NCBI GenBank assembly: GCA_036626215.1
Contig: JAZKSG010000009.1
Coordinates: forward strand, 1-39,778
Length of the DNA stretch: 39,778 nucleotides
DNA from: JAZKSG01 sp036626215
GTDB taxonomy: Archaea > Thermoplasmatota > E2 > DHVEG-1
Direction: 5' to 3'
Notes under the pieces: model-generated
What the model was told of the DNA's origin: nothing
The model's input: the letters and a program-made list of their open reading frames with translations, nothing else
Database searches by the model: none
Program-made: the position numbers and the translations under genes
Shown here: positions 1 to 8,386 of the stretch, in pieces
Layout: every line of letters starts with the position of its first letter
Numbering within the stretch: the first letter of the stretch is position 1

Positions 1-1025
1 GGAGTAAAACGAGTCAACGGGCTACCCGGGATTCGCATAGATACATCGAAAACCACCATTTCCTCTTTGCCTTTATCCGCAGCTACACTACCCTGTAGAG
101 CAAAAGGGCCAATAATCCCTGGGGGAACTTCTTTCTGAGTGGTTGATACAAATTTTTCTCCTAGTTCAAAAATTTTCTCAATAATTGATTCCTTGGTTGT
201 AGCCGCTATATGTCCAGTTTCAATCATCTTAGGTTTAACATATTTCAACAGCTCCATTTGTTCGTTAGCAGGTAGACGTAGTATTCCATCTAAATTGGTT
301 TGTCTACGGGTATCAGTACCCATGATCTCCAATTCATCATTCATAACACTGTAAAAATAGTTGAAATTAACCTGCGCCCCAACAATGTATTCCTCTATAA
401 CCGCTTTTTCAAGTGTTTCCTCAGAAATCAAATTTTTCTTCAACATTTCATCCACTTTTTCTTTATATTCTTCGTAGCTACTAGCGAAGAAAAAAGCACG
501 TTCATATCCACGTATAGCCTCATTTACTTTAACGATAACCAACCGATCTATGTCTTCAGGTTTCTCAATGATTTTAGGATAACGTATACCTGCTTTATCG
601 AGAAGATAATACTGGTTTTTCGGGACATCTCGTTCTTCAAGTTTCACCATCTCCCGGGTGCCATAGATTGGTATTTCAAACTTGTTTTCAATATCTTCAA
701 AATCAAAATACACCCAGAAATATCTGCTATGTATAAAAATAGTGTTTTTAGATCTTAATTTTTCTTGCACTTCAGGTTTTACAACATCTGCAAATTTATC
801 CAAAACTATGGTTTCATCTACACATCCACGTCCATCATCACGGGTTTTATAATAATCTGTATAAGTCTTCTCTCTACCTTTCTGACAGCAGGCGATGGTT
901 TTGAAACCATGTTTTTTAGCTCCACGACAAATATCTAAACCAGAATGTCCGCCAAGCGTTCCAATAGTTATATCGTCCTTATCATATGATTCTACAATTT
1001 TTTGTATCTCATTTCTTTTAATCAT
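1..1025 (-). CDS. purP: PurP, FAICAR synthetase (ATP-grasp), 3' end cut by window
   Basis: Archaeal purine enzyme that makes FAICAR from AICAR, formate and ATP, replacing the formyl-folate-dependent PurH step. Reading the minus strand from the ATG at 1025 gives an uninterrupted frame to base 1, about 341 codons, beginning MIKRNEIQKIVESYDKDD. The N-terminal stretch with HSGLDICRGAKKHGF matches the PurP signature, and later residues such as VEEYIVGAQVNFNYFYS and MRIPGSPLTRF fit the ATP-grasp core. Family members are about 360 residues, so only the last 20 or so are probably missing. A GGGGAGG Shine-Dalgarno lies about 10 bases before the ATG. It follows thrS on the same strand after 57 bases, so co-transcription is possible. 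purL and purS lie near the other end of the window. Confidence 0.93.
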   Translation of the reverse strand, partial: MIKRNEIQKIVESYDKDDITIGTLGGHSGLDICRGAKKHGFKTIACCQKGREKTYTDYYKTRDDGRGCVDETIVLDKFADVVKPEVQEKLRSKNTIFIHSRYFWVYFDFEDIENKFEIPIYGTREMVKLEERDVPKNQYYLLDKAGIRYPKIIEKPEDIDRLVIVKVNEAIRGYERAFFFASSYEEYKEKVDEMLKKNLISEETLEKAVIEEYIVGAQVNFNYFYSVMNDELEIMGTDTRRQTNLDGILRLPANEQMELLKYVKPKMIETGHIAATTKESIIEKIFELGEKFVSTTQKEVPPGIIGPFALQGSVAADKGKEEMVVFDVSMRIPGSPLTRFT

Positions 1026-1082
1026 AGCTACTTTTTTCCTCCCCTAAAATGATATAATAGATTATATCTTCCTCAAATTTTT

Positions 1083-2942
1083 TTATCCTATAAAACGGGG
1101 TCTCTTTGATAAATATATGGGTAAAGGATTCTTCTGTTGTGGAAAACCAGCTGTTTTCTCTTCGATCAAACTCCGTAATTCTTGTATGCTGTAAGATTTG
1201 TCTTCCCCGAGTTCCTCGCTTCGAAAACGAGGAGTAAATTTGTTGCCCTCTAGTTCTTTATCTCCTAAAACCACTATGATTGGCACCCATTCTTTTTCAG
1301 CATCCCGAATGCGACGCCCTACGCTTTCATCTCTATCATCGATATCTCCTCTAACCATGACGTCTGAGTCTTCGTTCAGCTCGTTCAAAAACCTTCTGCA
1401 GTCATCAATGAAATCATCTTTAACTGGGATAAAACGTATCTGCGTAGGTGAAAGCCACAAAGGAAGCATAGGTTTCTCCCCTTGTTCTATCTTCATCTGC
1501 TCTCTTTCCAACAACGCGTAGAGACAACGGTCGATACTTCCAGATATGCTTGTATGAAGAATGTAGGGATGTTGTGCTTCACCATTCTCATCGGCATATG
1601 TTATATCGAAACGCTCAGCGTTTTCCACATCAATCTGAACAGTACTCAAAGCACTGGCTTTTTTGGTTGAATCGATAATGTTAAACTCGAATTTCATTAC
1701 AAAATAAAAATATCTTTTATCCCAAAGTTCAACGAGTATTGGTTTACCTGCTTTTTTAGCTAAGTTTTCTGCTAAATCTTTGTTTTTTTCATAGAACTCT
1801 CTTACAAAACGAACTGCTACCTCATAATCCAACTCCAAATCATTCATCCATTTCAAAGAAGTTGAAAACTGGTTACTAAACTCCTGTTGAGCCTGACCAA
1901 TTTCTCCACAAAGAGTATGAAGGTCTGGCATAGTGAAACATCTCAGTCTCCGAAGACCACTAAGTTCACCGCTCTGCTCACGGCGGAAACTGTAATGAGT
2001 GAGCTCATAAAGACGTAAAGGTAGATTACGGTAGCTGATAGTCATATCCCGCATAATCATATACTGTCCGAAACAAGCTGCGAAACGCAAAAAGAAATCA
2101 TCTTTATCAGAGCTGATAGTGTATTGACGAGCTGGAAACTTTTTAAGATAACGGCTTAATGCAGGATGCTCCACATCATACATAATAGGTGTTTCAACCT
2201 GCATACCACCTACATCCCGGACGATGTTGTTGATATGTGTCTCCAACAGACCCTTCACCAGACGTCCTTTAGGATACCATCTAAAGTTCCCCTGGTCACT
2301 CGCGGGTTCATAGTCAACCAACTCCAACTCTTTCATCTTTTTAACATGAGACGGCTCACCTTTTGCTTCACGACTCCCCTTGCTTTCGTATTCATAAAGC
2401 AAACGTAGTTCTTCATGTTCAGAGAAATCAAAATCCTCAGCAGATATAAGCTCTCCCTCAGGGGTAAGAATACACCATTCTGATTCCACCTCTTCTTCTG
2501 TTTCCGCAGCAGGTTTTTCTTCACCAGGAATAATTTCTTTAGAAAGCTCAGAAAGCGGATGGCCTTTACAACTAATTTTAAAAGATTTATACCATCCAAA
2601 AGGACTTCTTTTTACCTCAAAACCCCTATTTCGAAGTTCATACTCTATCTCCTCTAAAATCTCCATAGCGGCTTTAGGGCTGCTGAGATCTGAAGACAGA
2701 TGAGCATACGGATAAACCATAATATTACATACTTTAAGTTGTTCAGCATTTTTAGAAATCTCCTCAACTGTGTCCTCTACTGCTTGACTTGGTTTCTTCT
2801 CATCAACTTTCTCTACAGCTGTAAAAACAGTAAGTGCTTCGTCGAAACGATCAACTTTTTTATCTGTTTCTTCAGGACTAGAAATAGCCTTCTTTTTTAC
2901 TTCGTATTCGATATAATCGCTATGAATCAGCAGCAATTTCAT
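1083..2942 (-). CDS. thrS: Threonyl-tRNA synthetase, archaeal type
   Basis: Charges tRNA-Thr. The 619 residues begin with the archaea-specific editing domain (about 1-145, related to D-aminoacyl-tRNA deacylase) that removes mischarged serine. Its motif YPYAHLSS contains H81, and K119 follows in GWYKSF, both matching known editing-site residues of the archaeal domain. The class II catalytic core comes next. Its three zinc ligands are recognisable as the Cys in FAACFGQ, the His in MPDLHTLC and the His in ILHTSISGS. Motif 2 is in the arginine-rich stretch GLRRLRCF and motif 3 in SGSIDRCLYALLE. The C-terminal anticodon domain covers about 500-619. A TTTAAAAA box about 30 bases before the ATG suggests a short or absent leader. 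The neighbour downstream is purP. Confidence 0.96.
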   Translation of the reverse strand: MKLLLIHSDYIEYEVKKKAISSPEETDKKVDRFDEALTVFTAVEKVDEKKPSQAVEDTVEEISKNAEQLKVCNIMVYPYAHLSSDLSSPKAAMEILEEIEYELRNRGFEVKRSPFGWYKSFKISCKGHPLSELSKEIIPGEEKPAAETEEEVESEWCILTPEGELISAEDFDFSEHEELRLLYEYESKGSREAKGEPSHVKKMKELELVDYEPASDQGNFRWYPKGRLVKGLLETHINNIVRDVGGMQVETPIMYDVEHPALSRYLKKFPARQYTISSDKDDFFLRFAACFGQYMIMRDMTISYRNLPLRLYELTHYSFRREQSGELSGLRRLRCFTMPDLHTLCGEIGQAQQEFSNQFSTSLKWMNDLELDYEVAVRFVREFYEKNKDLAENLAKKAGKPILVELWDKRYFYFVMKFEFNIIDSTKKASALSTVQIDVENAERFDITYADENGEAQHPYILHTSISGSIDRCLYALLEREQMKIEQGEKPMLPLWLSPTQIRFIPVKDDFIDDCRRFLNELNEDSDVMVRGDIDDRDESVGRRIRDAEKEWVPIIVVLGDKELEGNKFTPRFRSEELGEDKSYSIQELRSLIEEKTAGFPQQKNPLPIYLSKRPRFIG

Positions 2943-3048
2943 AAAGAATCAAAACCTGTAAACTCCAAACACGTTTTTAAACATAATGATTCAAAGAACA
3001 AAAAAAATCTAATATTATATAATATAGCTAAAAAATAAATGGGGGAGG

Positions 3049-3117
3049 CGGCGGAGGTGTTAAACACCGCATTAAAAAAATGTTAGTCTTTACTCGTTCA
3101 TCCCATCTCTCCGCCTA
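3049..3117 (-). ncRNA. Candidate structured RNA upstream of thrS
   Basis: Between gcvH and thrS, GGCGGAG and CTCCGCC can pair (3109-3115 with 3050-3056) and close a region of about 65 bases. Inside it GGTGT-TAA-ACACC (3056-3068) is a second short hairpin that shares one base with the outer stem. On the minus strand a TATA-like AT stretch near 3139-3150 lies about 27 bases ahead of the outer stem, and a pyrimidine-rich tail follows. The stem resembles a tRNA acceptor, but no D arm, anticodon arm or T loop fits. It could be a small RNA, a thrS leader element or chance pairing. Low confidence. Confidence 0.22.
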
Positions 3118-3156
3118 TTAAACAGAATATATTAAAGGATATAAAAAATTTCCGGA

Positions 3157-3175
3157 AAAACCATCCTATGGTTTT
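3157..3175 (-). terminator. Hairpin after gcvH, possible terminator
   Basis: AAAACCAT and ATGGTTTT are perfect 8-base complements separated by three bases. On the minus strand the hairpin lies about 45 bases past the gcvH stop and its 3' arm runs into five T residues. This suits transcript termination of the gcvT-gcvH unit, although archaeal terminators often need only a T tract. Confidence 0.35.
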
Positions 3176-3218
3176 CTATGGAGGGCGAAAGAGAGGAGGT
3201 TAAACCCTAAAAGTTTTT

Positions 3219-3599
3219 TTATCCAATAGTTTTTTTGTAAGCCTGAGCGTCTAAAAGCTCTTCAATCTCCGTTTTGTCAGCAATTTCTATTTTGACAAGC
3301 CATCCTTCACCATACGGGTTTTCGTTAATAGTCTCAGGTGTGTCTTCAAGATCTGTGTTAACCATGGTGATTTCACCGCTTATAGGAGAATAAATCTCTG
3401 AAACAGATTTAACCGATTCCACCACACATAGCTCATCTCCTTTTGCTATCTCTGCTCCTTCTTCAGGTAGTTCCACAAACACTATATCTGTAAGTTCCTC
3501 CTGGGCATGATCTGTAATCCCCACTGTAGCGATGTTATCTTCAACCTTTATCCATTCATGTGTTTCAGTATATTTCAATCCATCTCTAACTTTTGCCAT
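3219..3599 (-). CDS. gcvH: Glycine cleavage system H protein
   Basis: Lipoyl carrier protein that shuttles the aminomethyl group between GcvP, GcvT and the lipoamide dehydrogenase. The 126 residues have the usual family length and fold. The lipoylation site is K64 in VVESVKSVSE, and the C-terminal part carries the typical NENPYGEGWLVKI. I take the ATG at 3599 as the start (MAKVRDGLKYTETHEW) because AAAGGA lies upstream and family members begin close to this point. An in-frame TTG at 3623 would add eight residues. It follows gcvT by 45 bases on the same strand. The P and L components are not in the window. Confidence 0.95.
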   Translation of the reverse strand: MAKVRDGLKYTETHEWIKVEDNIATVGITDHAQEELTDIVFVELPEEGAEIAKGDELCVVESVKSVSEIYSPISGEITMVNTDLEDTPETINENPYGEGWLVKIEIADKTEIEELLDAQAYKKTIG

Positions 3600-3644
3600 A
3601 ATAAACCAAATCCTTTGTATCAAATATAGATGTTTTAAATTTTT

Positions 3645-4757
3645 TTATCCTTCTTTTTCAGCCCAGTCTTTTTTCACAAAAGGTGGTTTAACCACCTCTG
3701 CCTCCACAGGTTTCCCCCGGATTATAATCTCTAGAGTTGTACCAATCTCGCTGTATTCAGGGTTTACATAAGCCATCGCTATACCCTTTTTTAGACAAGG
3801 AGACATTGTTCCACTGGTAACATTTCCAACAGTTGCCCCATCTTTTTGGACTTCACATCCATGTCGAGGGACTCCTCTCTCTTTACATTCTAACGCCGAA
3901 AGTTTTTGATAACCACCTTTTTCTTTTTGTTTCTTCAAAGCTTCTTTACCTATGAACTCGTGATCCCAATAGAGGAAGAATCCTATCCCTGCTTCCAACG
4001 GTGTTCTTCTCTCACCGTTGAACTCGTTTCCAGAAAGCAGGAAAAACTTCTCTAGACGCAAAGTGTCACGTGCTCCTATCCCAATGGGTTTAATACCATA
4101 TTCTTCTCCTGCTTCCAAAATTTTTTTGTAAAGTTTTTTTCCTTCTTCAGGAGGAGTAATCTGGAATTCATATCCAAGTTCACCAGTATATCCTGTATAA
4201 GAGATGATGCAGTCTACATCTCCAATATTTATCTTTTTACACCCAAAAAACCCTAGATCAGATAGTTTCTCATCAGTTAGTTTCTGAAGAACATCTCTTG
4301 TTTTTGGTCCCTGAACCGCTAATATTACGTAATCTCCAGTTACGTTTTCTATATCTACATCTAAACCATTTTCTTCGGCTTTATCTCTAAGCCAACCAGC
4401 GACTTTTTCATCTTTACCAGCATTGGGAATCATCATAAATCGGTCGTCTACATGCATAAAAATAGTGTCATCTATCATCGATCCATCTTCTCTTAAAACC
4501 GCTGCATATTGACTCTTTCCTTCTCCTATCCTTGATGCATCTTCCATCGTGGTAAGAGTTAGAAGTTCTTCAGCGTCCTCTCCTTTTATCCAGAGGTTGC
4601 TCATATGGGAGACATCAAAAACTCCGACTTTTTTTCTTACGTTTAAATGCTCATCTTTGATAGATGTATACTGTAAAGGCATTTCAAAACCTGCAAACTC
4701 TGTAAAACTAGCTCCAAGTTCCTTATGTAAATCATTTAATGGTGATTTCTTTGGCAT
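3645..4757 (-). CDS. gcvT: Aminomethyltransferase, glycine cleavage T protein
   Basis: Transfers the methylene group from the aminomethyl-lipoyl H protein to tetrahydrofolate and releases ammonia. The protein is 370 residues if started at the ATG at 4757 (MPKKSPLNDLHKELG), a usual length for GcvT. Family motifs are FAGFEMPLQY near 21-30, FDVSHM near 47-52 and YTGYTGELGYEF, which carries active-site and folate-contacting residues. An upstream in-frame start at 4811 would add 18 residues that do not look like the family N-terminus. There is no good Shine-Dalgarno, so the message may be leaderless. It diverges from fibrillarin across about 80 bases. Using GcvT implies a tetrahydrofolate-type carrier in this organism, which is an inference. 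Confidence 0.95.
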   Translation of the reverse strand: MPKKSPLNDLHKELGASFTEFAGFEMPLQYTSIKDEHLNVRKKVGVFDVSHMSNLWIKGEDAEELLTLTTMEDASRIGEGKSQYAAVLREDGSMIDDTIFMHVDDRFMMIPNAGKDEKVAGWLRDKAEENGLDVDIENVTGDYVILAVQGPKTRDVLQKLTDEKLSDLGFFGCKKINIGDVDCIISYTGYTGELGYEFQITPPEEGKKLYKKILEAGEEYGIKPIGIGARDTLRLEKFFLLSGNEFNGERRTPLEAGIGFFLYWDHEFIGKEALKKQKEKGGYQKLSALECKERGVPRHGCEVQKDGATVGNVTSGTMSPCLKKGIAMAYVNPEYSEIGTTLEIIIRGKPVEAEVVKPPFVKKDWAEKEG

Positions 4758-4840
4758 ATTTATCAAAAAAATGTTATAGACTCTAGGTAATTTAAGATTT
4801 CGACAAAACATTTAACAAACCTTTTTTATAACAATCTTCA

Positions 4841-5503
4841 ATGAAACCCACTAATCTCCCAAGTGTATACAAACAACAGGATAAACTCTACACAAGTGTA
4901 ACTAAAAAATCTAAAAAAATCAAAGTCTACAATGAAAAAATCATACAGAAAAATGGTAAATATTTCCGTTCTTGGAATCCATATAGGAGTAAACTCTCTG
5001 CGGCTTTATTAAAAAATCTTGATTTAGAGTTAAAACCTGAGTATAGAGTCTTATATCTTGGTGCAGCAACAGGTACAACAGTGAGCCATATCTCAGATAT
5101 CGTAAAAAACGGTTTGGTTTACGCGGTTGAAAATTCTCCTCTAGCTGCAAAAAAACTTTTAAAGGTATGTGAAAACCGATCCAACATTATACCTATACTA
5201 AAAGATGCAAATCACCCCCATATGTATAAATCCGTGGTTCCCTCAACTGTGGATCTTGTTTATCAGGATATAGCTCAGCGGAACCAAGCAGAAATCTTTA
5301 TATCCAACGTTAAAACATACTTGAAAAACAATGGTTTCGGAGTGTTGATGGTTAAAGCGAGGAGTATCGATGTATCTATGAAACCAAAGAAGGCATACAA
5401 CATAGTATGTTCTAAACTCAAAGAAAACGATTTAAAGGTTAATGCTAAACTGGATTTGAAACCATTTGAAAAAGACCATGCATGTATCTTAATCCAAAAC
5501 TAA
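4841..5503 (+). CDS. flpA: Fibrillarin-like rRNA/tRNA 2'-O-methyltransferase
   Basis: Catalytic subunit of the archaeal C/D box ribonucleoprotein, which methylates ribose 2'-OH groups of rRNA and tRNA at sites chosen by guide RNAs. Fibrillarin features in order are YFRSWNPYRSKLSAA, the SAM-binding motif RVLYLGAATGTTVSH, the acidic residue in YAVENS, DANHPHMY, the catalytic region LVYQDIAQRNQ and VLMVKARSIDV. At 220 residues it has the normal archaeal size. The usual partner gene nop5 is not adjacent: a divergent gcvT lies upstream and a membrane protein downstream. A candidate C/D guide RNA lies at 36632-36706. Confidence 0.96.
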   Translation: MKPTNLPSVYKQQDKLYTSVTKKSKKIKVYNEKIIQKNGKYFRSWNPYRSKLSAALLKNLDLELKPEYRVLYLGAATGTTVSHISDIVKNGLVYAVENSPLAAKKLLKVCENRSNIIPILKDANHPHMYKSVVPSTVDLVYQDIAQRNQAEIFISNVKTYLKNNGFGVLMVKARSIDVSMKPKKAYNIVCSKLKENDLKVNAKLDLKPFEKDHACILIQN

Positions 5504-5534
5504 AAAAATGTAGTATGAAAAATTTTGATTCAAT

Positions 5535-6233
5535 ATGAAACTTAAACTCAACTCGGAAAGGCAAATTCAGTTTGTAAAATTTTTTCTACCAATCATAACA
5601 GGGTTTGGAGTATATAGTATATGGTGGCTGATCAGCGAAGAAATCTCAATGATTTGGCCGCTTCTTGTTGCATATTTTTTTCCTCCTTTTGGAAAAGAAA
5701 CAATTATTCCACTTGCCATCGGTTCTTTAGACAAAGGGTTAACCGTACCTCTTCTAAACATCCATGTTGAACCAATGAATGTCAATCCTTTTACTATTGC
5801 CTTAGCAGTTGCATTCATCGACATAGTTATTGCATGGTTCCTAGTATGGAACTATGATCTCGCAAAAAAAATACCTATAGTCGGAGATTTCATGGATAAA
5901 ATCGAAAAAGCCGGTCGCAAATCATCTGATAAATATAGCTGGTTTAGACCATTACGTTTCTTTGGGATAATACTCTTTGTAATGGTTCCCTTCCAAGGAT
6001 CAGGCGGCGTAGTTGCCTCTATCGTGGGTAGATTATTTGGTATGAAACCCTGGAATACATTTATAGCTATAACGATAGGCGCTATAACTGGTTGTACCTT
6101 GATTGCGTATTTTACAGAGCTAATACTATCTGTATTTAAAACAAGTCTTCTACATGGATTACTCATAGTTGTAATCCTCGTAGTTATTGGGATAATAATA
6201 TGGATGTATAAAAAAAATAGAAGAAAATCTTAA
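5535..6233 (+). CDS. Small-multidrug-export-type membrane protein (COG2426-like)
   Basis: A 232-residue integral membrane protein with four to six hydrophobic segments, the last a long helix near 205-226 before a basic tail. FFPPFGKETIIPLAIG near 48-63 and VPFQGSGGVVASIVGR near 152-167 resemble the archaeal 'small multidrug export' family, which is distantly related to the DedA/SNARE-associated fold. Transport substrate is unknown. It follows fibrillarin by 31 bases and its stop overlaps the convergent rlmE stop by four bases. The family name rests on remembered motif resemblance, not on a search. Confidence 0.72.
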   Translation: MKLKLNSERQIQFVKFFLPIITGFGVYSIWWLISEEISMIWPLLVAYFFPPFGKETIIPLAIGSLDKGLTVPLLNIHVEPMNVNPFTIALAVAFIDIVIAWFLVWNYDLAKKIPIVGDFMDKIEKAGRKSSDKYSWFRPLRFFGIILFVMVPFQGSGGVVASIVGRLFGMKPWNTFIAITIGAITGCTLIAYFTELILSVFKTSLLHGLLIVVILVVIGIIIWMYKKNRRKS

Positions 6234-6835
6234 TCTTTACCGGCGTATCCTTTCGCTATTATATATACTTCGCTGCTGCTTTTACGAGATGCAGATGGAT
6301 GAAACCTATTAACCCTGCTAAATCTATCCTGTACCTCTTTTAATATTTGGTCAATATCTTCTCCTTCGAAGACTTTGCAGACGAAACATCCGTCTTTTTT
6401 CAACAAACTATCAGCTATTTCCACAGCTTTCAGACATAGATATACACTTCTTGCTTGATCCATAGAATAGTTACCTGTTATATCTGGGGACATATCAGAT
6501 ATAATGACATCTACCTCTTCAACGCCTTCATTTCTAATTTTTTCAAGGGTGTCTTCCTCTGTTATATCCTCCCTTATAAAAGTTACATCGTTGAGTGGTT
6601 TAATGTAGGATAAATCTACACCGATGACTTTTCCCTCTTCACCTGTCTCTTCCAACGCTACCTGACTCCATCCCCCTGGAGCTGCACCGAGATCTAAAAC
6701 ATAGTCACCCTTTTTGATGACTTTAAACTTTTTTTGGATTTGTTTTAGTTTAAAAGCAGATCTAGCTCTGTATCCTTCTTTTTTAGCTTTTTTGTAAAAA
6801 TGTTCTTTTTTCTTTTTACGATACCAGCGTGTCAT
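6230..6835 (-). CDS. rlmE: 23S rRNA 2'-O-methyltransferase RlmE/FtsJ
   Basis: Methylates the ribose of a conserved uridine in the A loop of 23S rRNA using SAM. The 201 residues match the family length. The SAM motif VLDLGAAPGGWSQ covers about 47-59, and the catalytic tetrad is visible as K29 (SAFKL), D114 (ISDMSPD), K154 (VCKVF) and E189 (SSEVYII). The basic N-terminus (RWYRKKKKEHFYKKAKKEGYR) is typical RNA contact sequence. It lies 29 bases after tfb on the same strand, so the two may share a transcript. Confidence 0.96.
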   Translation of the reverse strand: MTRWYRKKKKEHFYKKAKKEGYRARSAFKLKQIQKKFKVIKKGDYVLDLGAAPGGWSQVALEETGEEGKVIGVDLSYIKPLNDVTFIREDITEEDTLEKIRNEGVEEVDVIISDMSPDITGNYSMDQARSVYLCLKAVEIADSLLKKDGCFVCKVFEGEDIDQILKEVQDRFSRVNRFHPSASRKSSSEVYIIAKGYAGKD

Positions 6836-6864
6836 AAAAAAAATAATTAAAAAATGGTTTGTTT

Positions 6865-7818
6865 TTAGAGAATTATGTCAATGTCTAATCTTTCAGCTAA
6901 CTCCTTGTAACGATTACGTATCGTTACCTCTGTTACACCTGCTACATCAGCTACTTCACGTTGTGTTCGTCGTTCTCCACATAATATCGAGGCGATATAT
7001 ATCGCTGCAGCAGCTACACCAGTTGGCCCTCGTCCACTTGTTAGTTCTTTATCAGCTGCATCTTTCAATATTTCGATAGCTTTACCTTGAACATCTCCAC
7101 TGAGGTCTAACATACTGCAAAACCTTGAAACATAGTCTTGAGGCGATGTAGGCATAAGTTTCAAACCTAACTCCCGTGATATAAAACGATAGGTCCGTCC
7201 GATTTCTTTCCTAGATACTCTTGATGCATCAGCTATTTCGTCAAGCGTCCTTGGAACGTTACATTGTCGACATGCTGCATAGAGCGCTGCAGCAGAAACA
7301 CCTTCTATGCTTCTCCCCCGGATAAGGTTTTTAAGAACTGCTTTACGGTAAATCATAGCCGCCGTCTCACGAACATTCCGCGGTAAACCCATACCAGACG
7401 CCATACGATCAAGTTCAGATAACGCAAAAGCCAAGTTTCTCTCGGTTGCATCACTTATTCTTATACGACGCTGCCATTTCCTGAGACGATAGAGCTGTGC
7501 TCTATTACGGGTAGGTATAGATTTTCCATATGAATCACGGTTTTTCCATCCTATAACAGTGCTAAGTCCTTTATCATGTATGGTATATGTCATTGGTGCC
7601 CCTGTCCTCGCTCTTTTTTCTCTTTGTTCACTGTCAAATGCTCGCCATTCTGGCCCATGGTCTATAAAATCCTCATCTATCACTAATCCACAGTCTTCAC
7701 ATACAAGTTCTGCTCGAGAATAATCTTTTGTTAGATGAGTGCTTCCACATTCAGGGCAACGAGTTATTTGCTCAATAGAAGGCTTCTCTTTATCTTCTTT
7801 AGATTTTGATTTCACCAT
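6865..7818 (-). CDS. tfb: Transcription initiation factor B (TFB)
   Basis: Archaeal homologue of TFIIB. It binds the TBP-TATA complex and the BRE and recruits RNA polymerase. The 317 residues show a zinc ribbon with C21, C24, C40 and C43, a B-finger/reader region (GPEWRAF to TGAPMTYTIHDKGLSTVIG, about 55-90), and two cyclin-like repeats of roughly 115-205 and 212-305. A recognition-helix-like stretch, DVAGVTEVTIRNRYKEL, ends the second repeat. GGAGG lies nine bases before the ATG. AT-rich boxes and a CGTTAC/GTAACG dyad (7897-7918) lie upstream, in the region shared with the divergent cold-shock gene. Confidence 0.97.
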   Translation of the reverse strand: MVKSKSKEDKEKPSIEQITRCPECGSTHLTKDYSRAELVCEDCGLVIDEDFIDHGPEWRAFDSEQREKRARTGAPMTYTIHDKGLSTVIGWKNRDSYGKSIPTRNRAQLYRLRKWQRRIRISDATERNLAFALSELDRMASGMGLPRNVRETAAMIYRKAVLKNLIRGRSIEGVSAAALYAACRQCNVPRTLDEIADASRVSRKEIGRTYRFISRELGLKLMPTSPQDYVSRFCSMLDLSGDVQGKAIEILKDAADKELTSGRGPTGVAAAAIYIASILCGERRTQREVADVAGVTEVTIRNRYKELAERLDIDIIL

Positions 7819-8174
7819 TCACTAAGGTTCCTCCAAAAAGATTTTATAGTTTTCGATACACTTTTAAAGACATAATAAAACTCATATATAAAACTTCGTT
7901 ACTTGCAGTTCTGTAACGTTATAGGGTGATTGGTGGTTAGAGTAGCTTTGCACTTAAAAGAATGATTTTTGTTGATTTTAGGTGCAAACACGACTTTCGG
8001 TGCAAAACCCTAAGTGATGCATAACTATTTAAGATAGTACATTGTATATAACAACAGAAAAGAATAAAAATAAAAGTGTCATAAATTTCGGTTTTTTTAC
8101 GAATTTTTTAGAATTTTTTATTTTTCACTCTTTTTATCATCCCAGACATCATAGTCTGAGGAGGTGACAAACAA
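7819..8174. promoter_or_regulatory. Divergent control region between tfb and the cold-shock gene
   Basis: No gene seen. For tfb (minus) there is a GGAGG site and several AT-rich boxes. For the cold-shock gene (plus) GTATATAA at about 8045-8052 is a likely TATA box, giving a leader of roughly 100 bases. Repeats present: CGTTAC-N10-GTAACG (7897-7902/7913-7918); an 11-base inverted repeat with one G-T pair, TGCACTTAAAA and TTTTAGGTGCA (7949-7959/7976-7986); and a direct repeat TTTAGGTGCAAA/TTTCGGTGCAAA (7977-7988/7995-8006). The shared GTGCAA core occurs three times. These look like regulator sites or a hairpin RNA; the factor is unknown. Confidence 0.45.
8143..8168 (+). promoter_or_regulatory. 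Leader hairpin next to a strong Shine-Dalgarno of the cold-shock gene
   Basis: CAGAC-ATCATA-GTCTG (8143-8158) can form a five-base-pair hairpin that abuts the long Shine-Dalgarno GAGGAGGTGA (8159-8168), seven bases before the ATG. Upstream, two exact tandem copies of GAATTTTTTA (8101-8120) make the leader U-rich. Such a hairpin could tune ribosome access with temperature, as in bacterial cold-shock leaders. That role is inference. Confidence 0.4.
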
Positions 8175-8363
8175 ATGAAAGGAAAAGTAAAATGGTACAA
8201 TGAGATGAAAGGTTATGGTTTTATAGAATCCGAAGACGGAAACGATGTCTTTGTTCATAGGACAGCCATACCAGTAGGAATACATCTCTCTGATGGCGAT
8301 CAAGTTAAATTCGAGGTTGAAGAATCAGAAAAAGGTCAGAGAGCAGCAGATGTACAGAAGTAA
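8175..8363 (+). CDS. Cold-shock-domain protein (CspA family)
   Basis: Small single-stranded nucleic acid-binding protein with an OB fold, usually an RNA chaperone. The 62 residues begin MKGKVKWYNEMKGYGFIE, which contains the RNP1-type motif KGYGFIE, followed by the RNP2 motif DVFVH. This is slightly shorter than the usual 65-70 residues but complete. The long leader, strong Shine-Dalgarno and downstream terminator suggest an abundant single-gene transcript. Cold-shock proteins are patchily distributed in archaea and are thought to be acquired from bacteria; this copy uses a full bacterial-like Shine-Dalgarno. Confidence 0.95.
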   Translation: MKGKVKWYNEMKGYGFIESEDGNDVFVHRTAIPVGIHLSDGDQVKFEVEESEKGQRAADVQK

Positions 8364-8386
8364 AAGAATAAATGGATGCATTATCC

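Noticed and set aside
139..758. Two plus-strand open frames at the left end
   Set aside because: They lie wholly antisense to purP, lack ribosome sites and have no recognisable family.
3049..3117. tRNA gene suggested by the GGCGGAG/CTCCGCC ends
   Set aside because: Only the acceptor-like stem fits. There is no anticodon arm or T loop, and the inner pairing follows another pattern.
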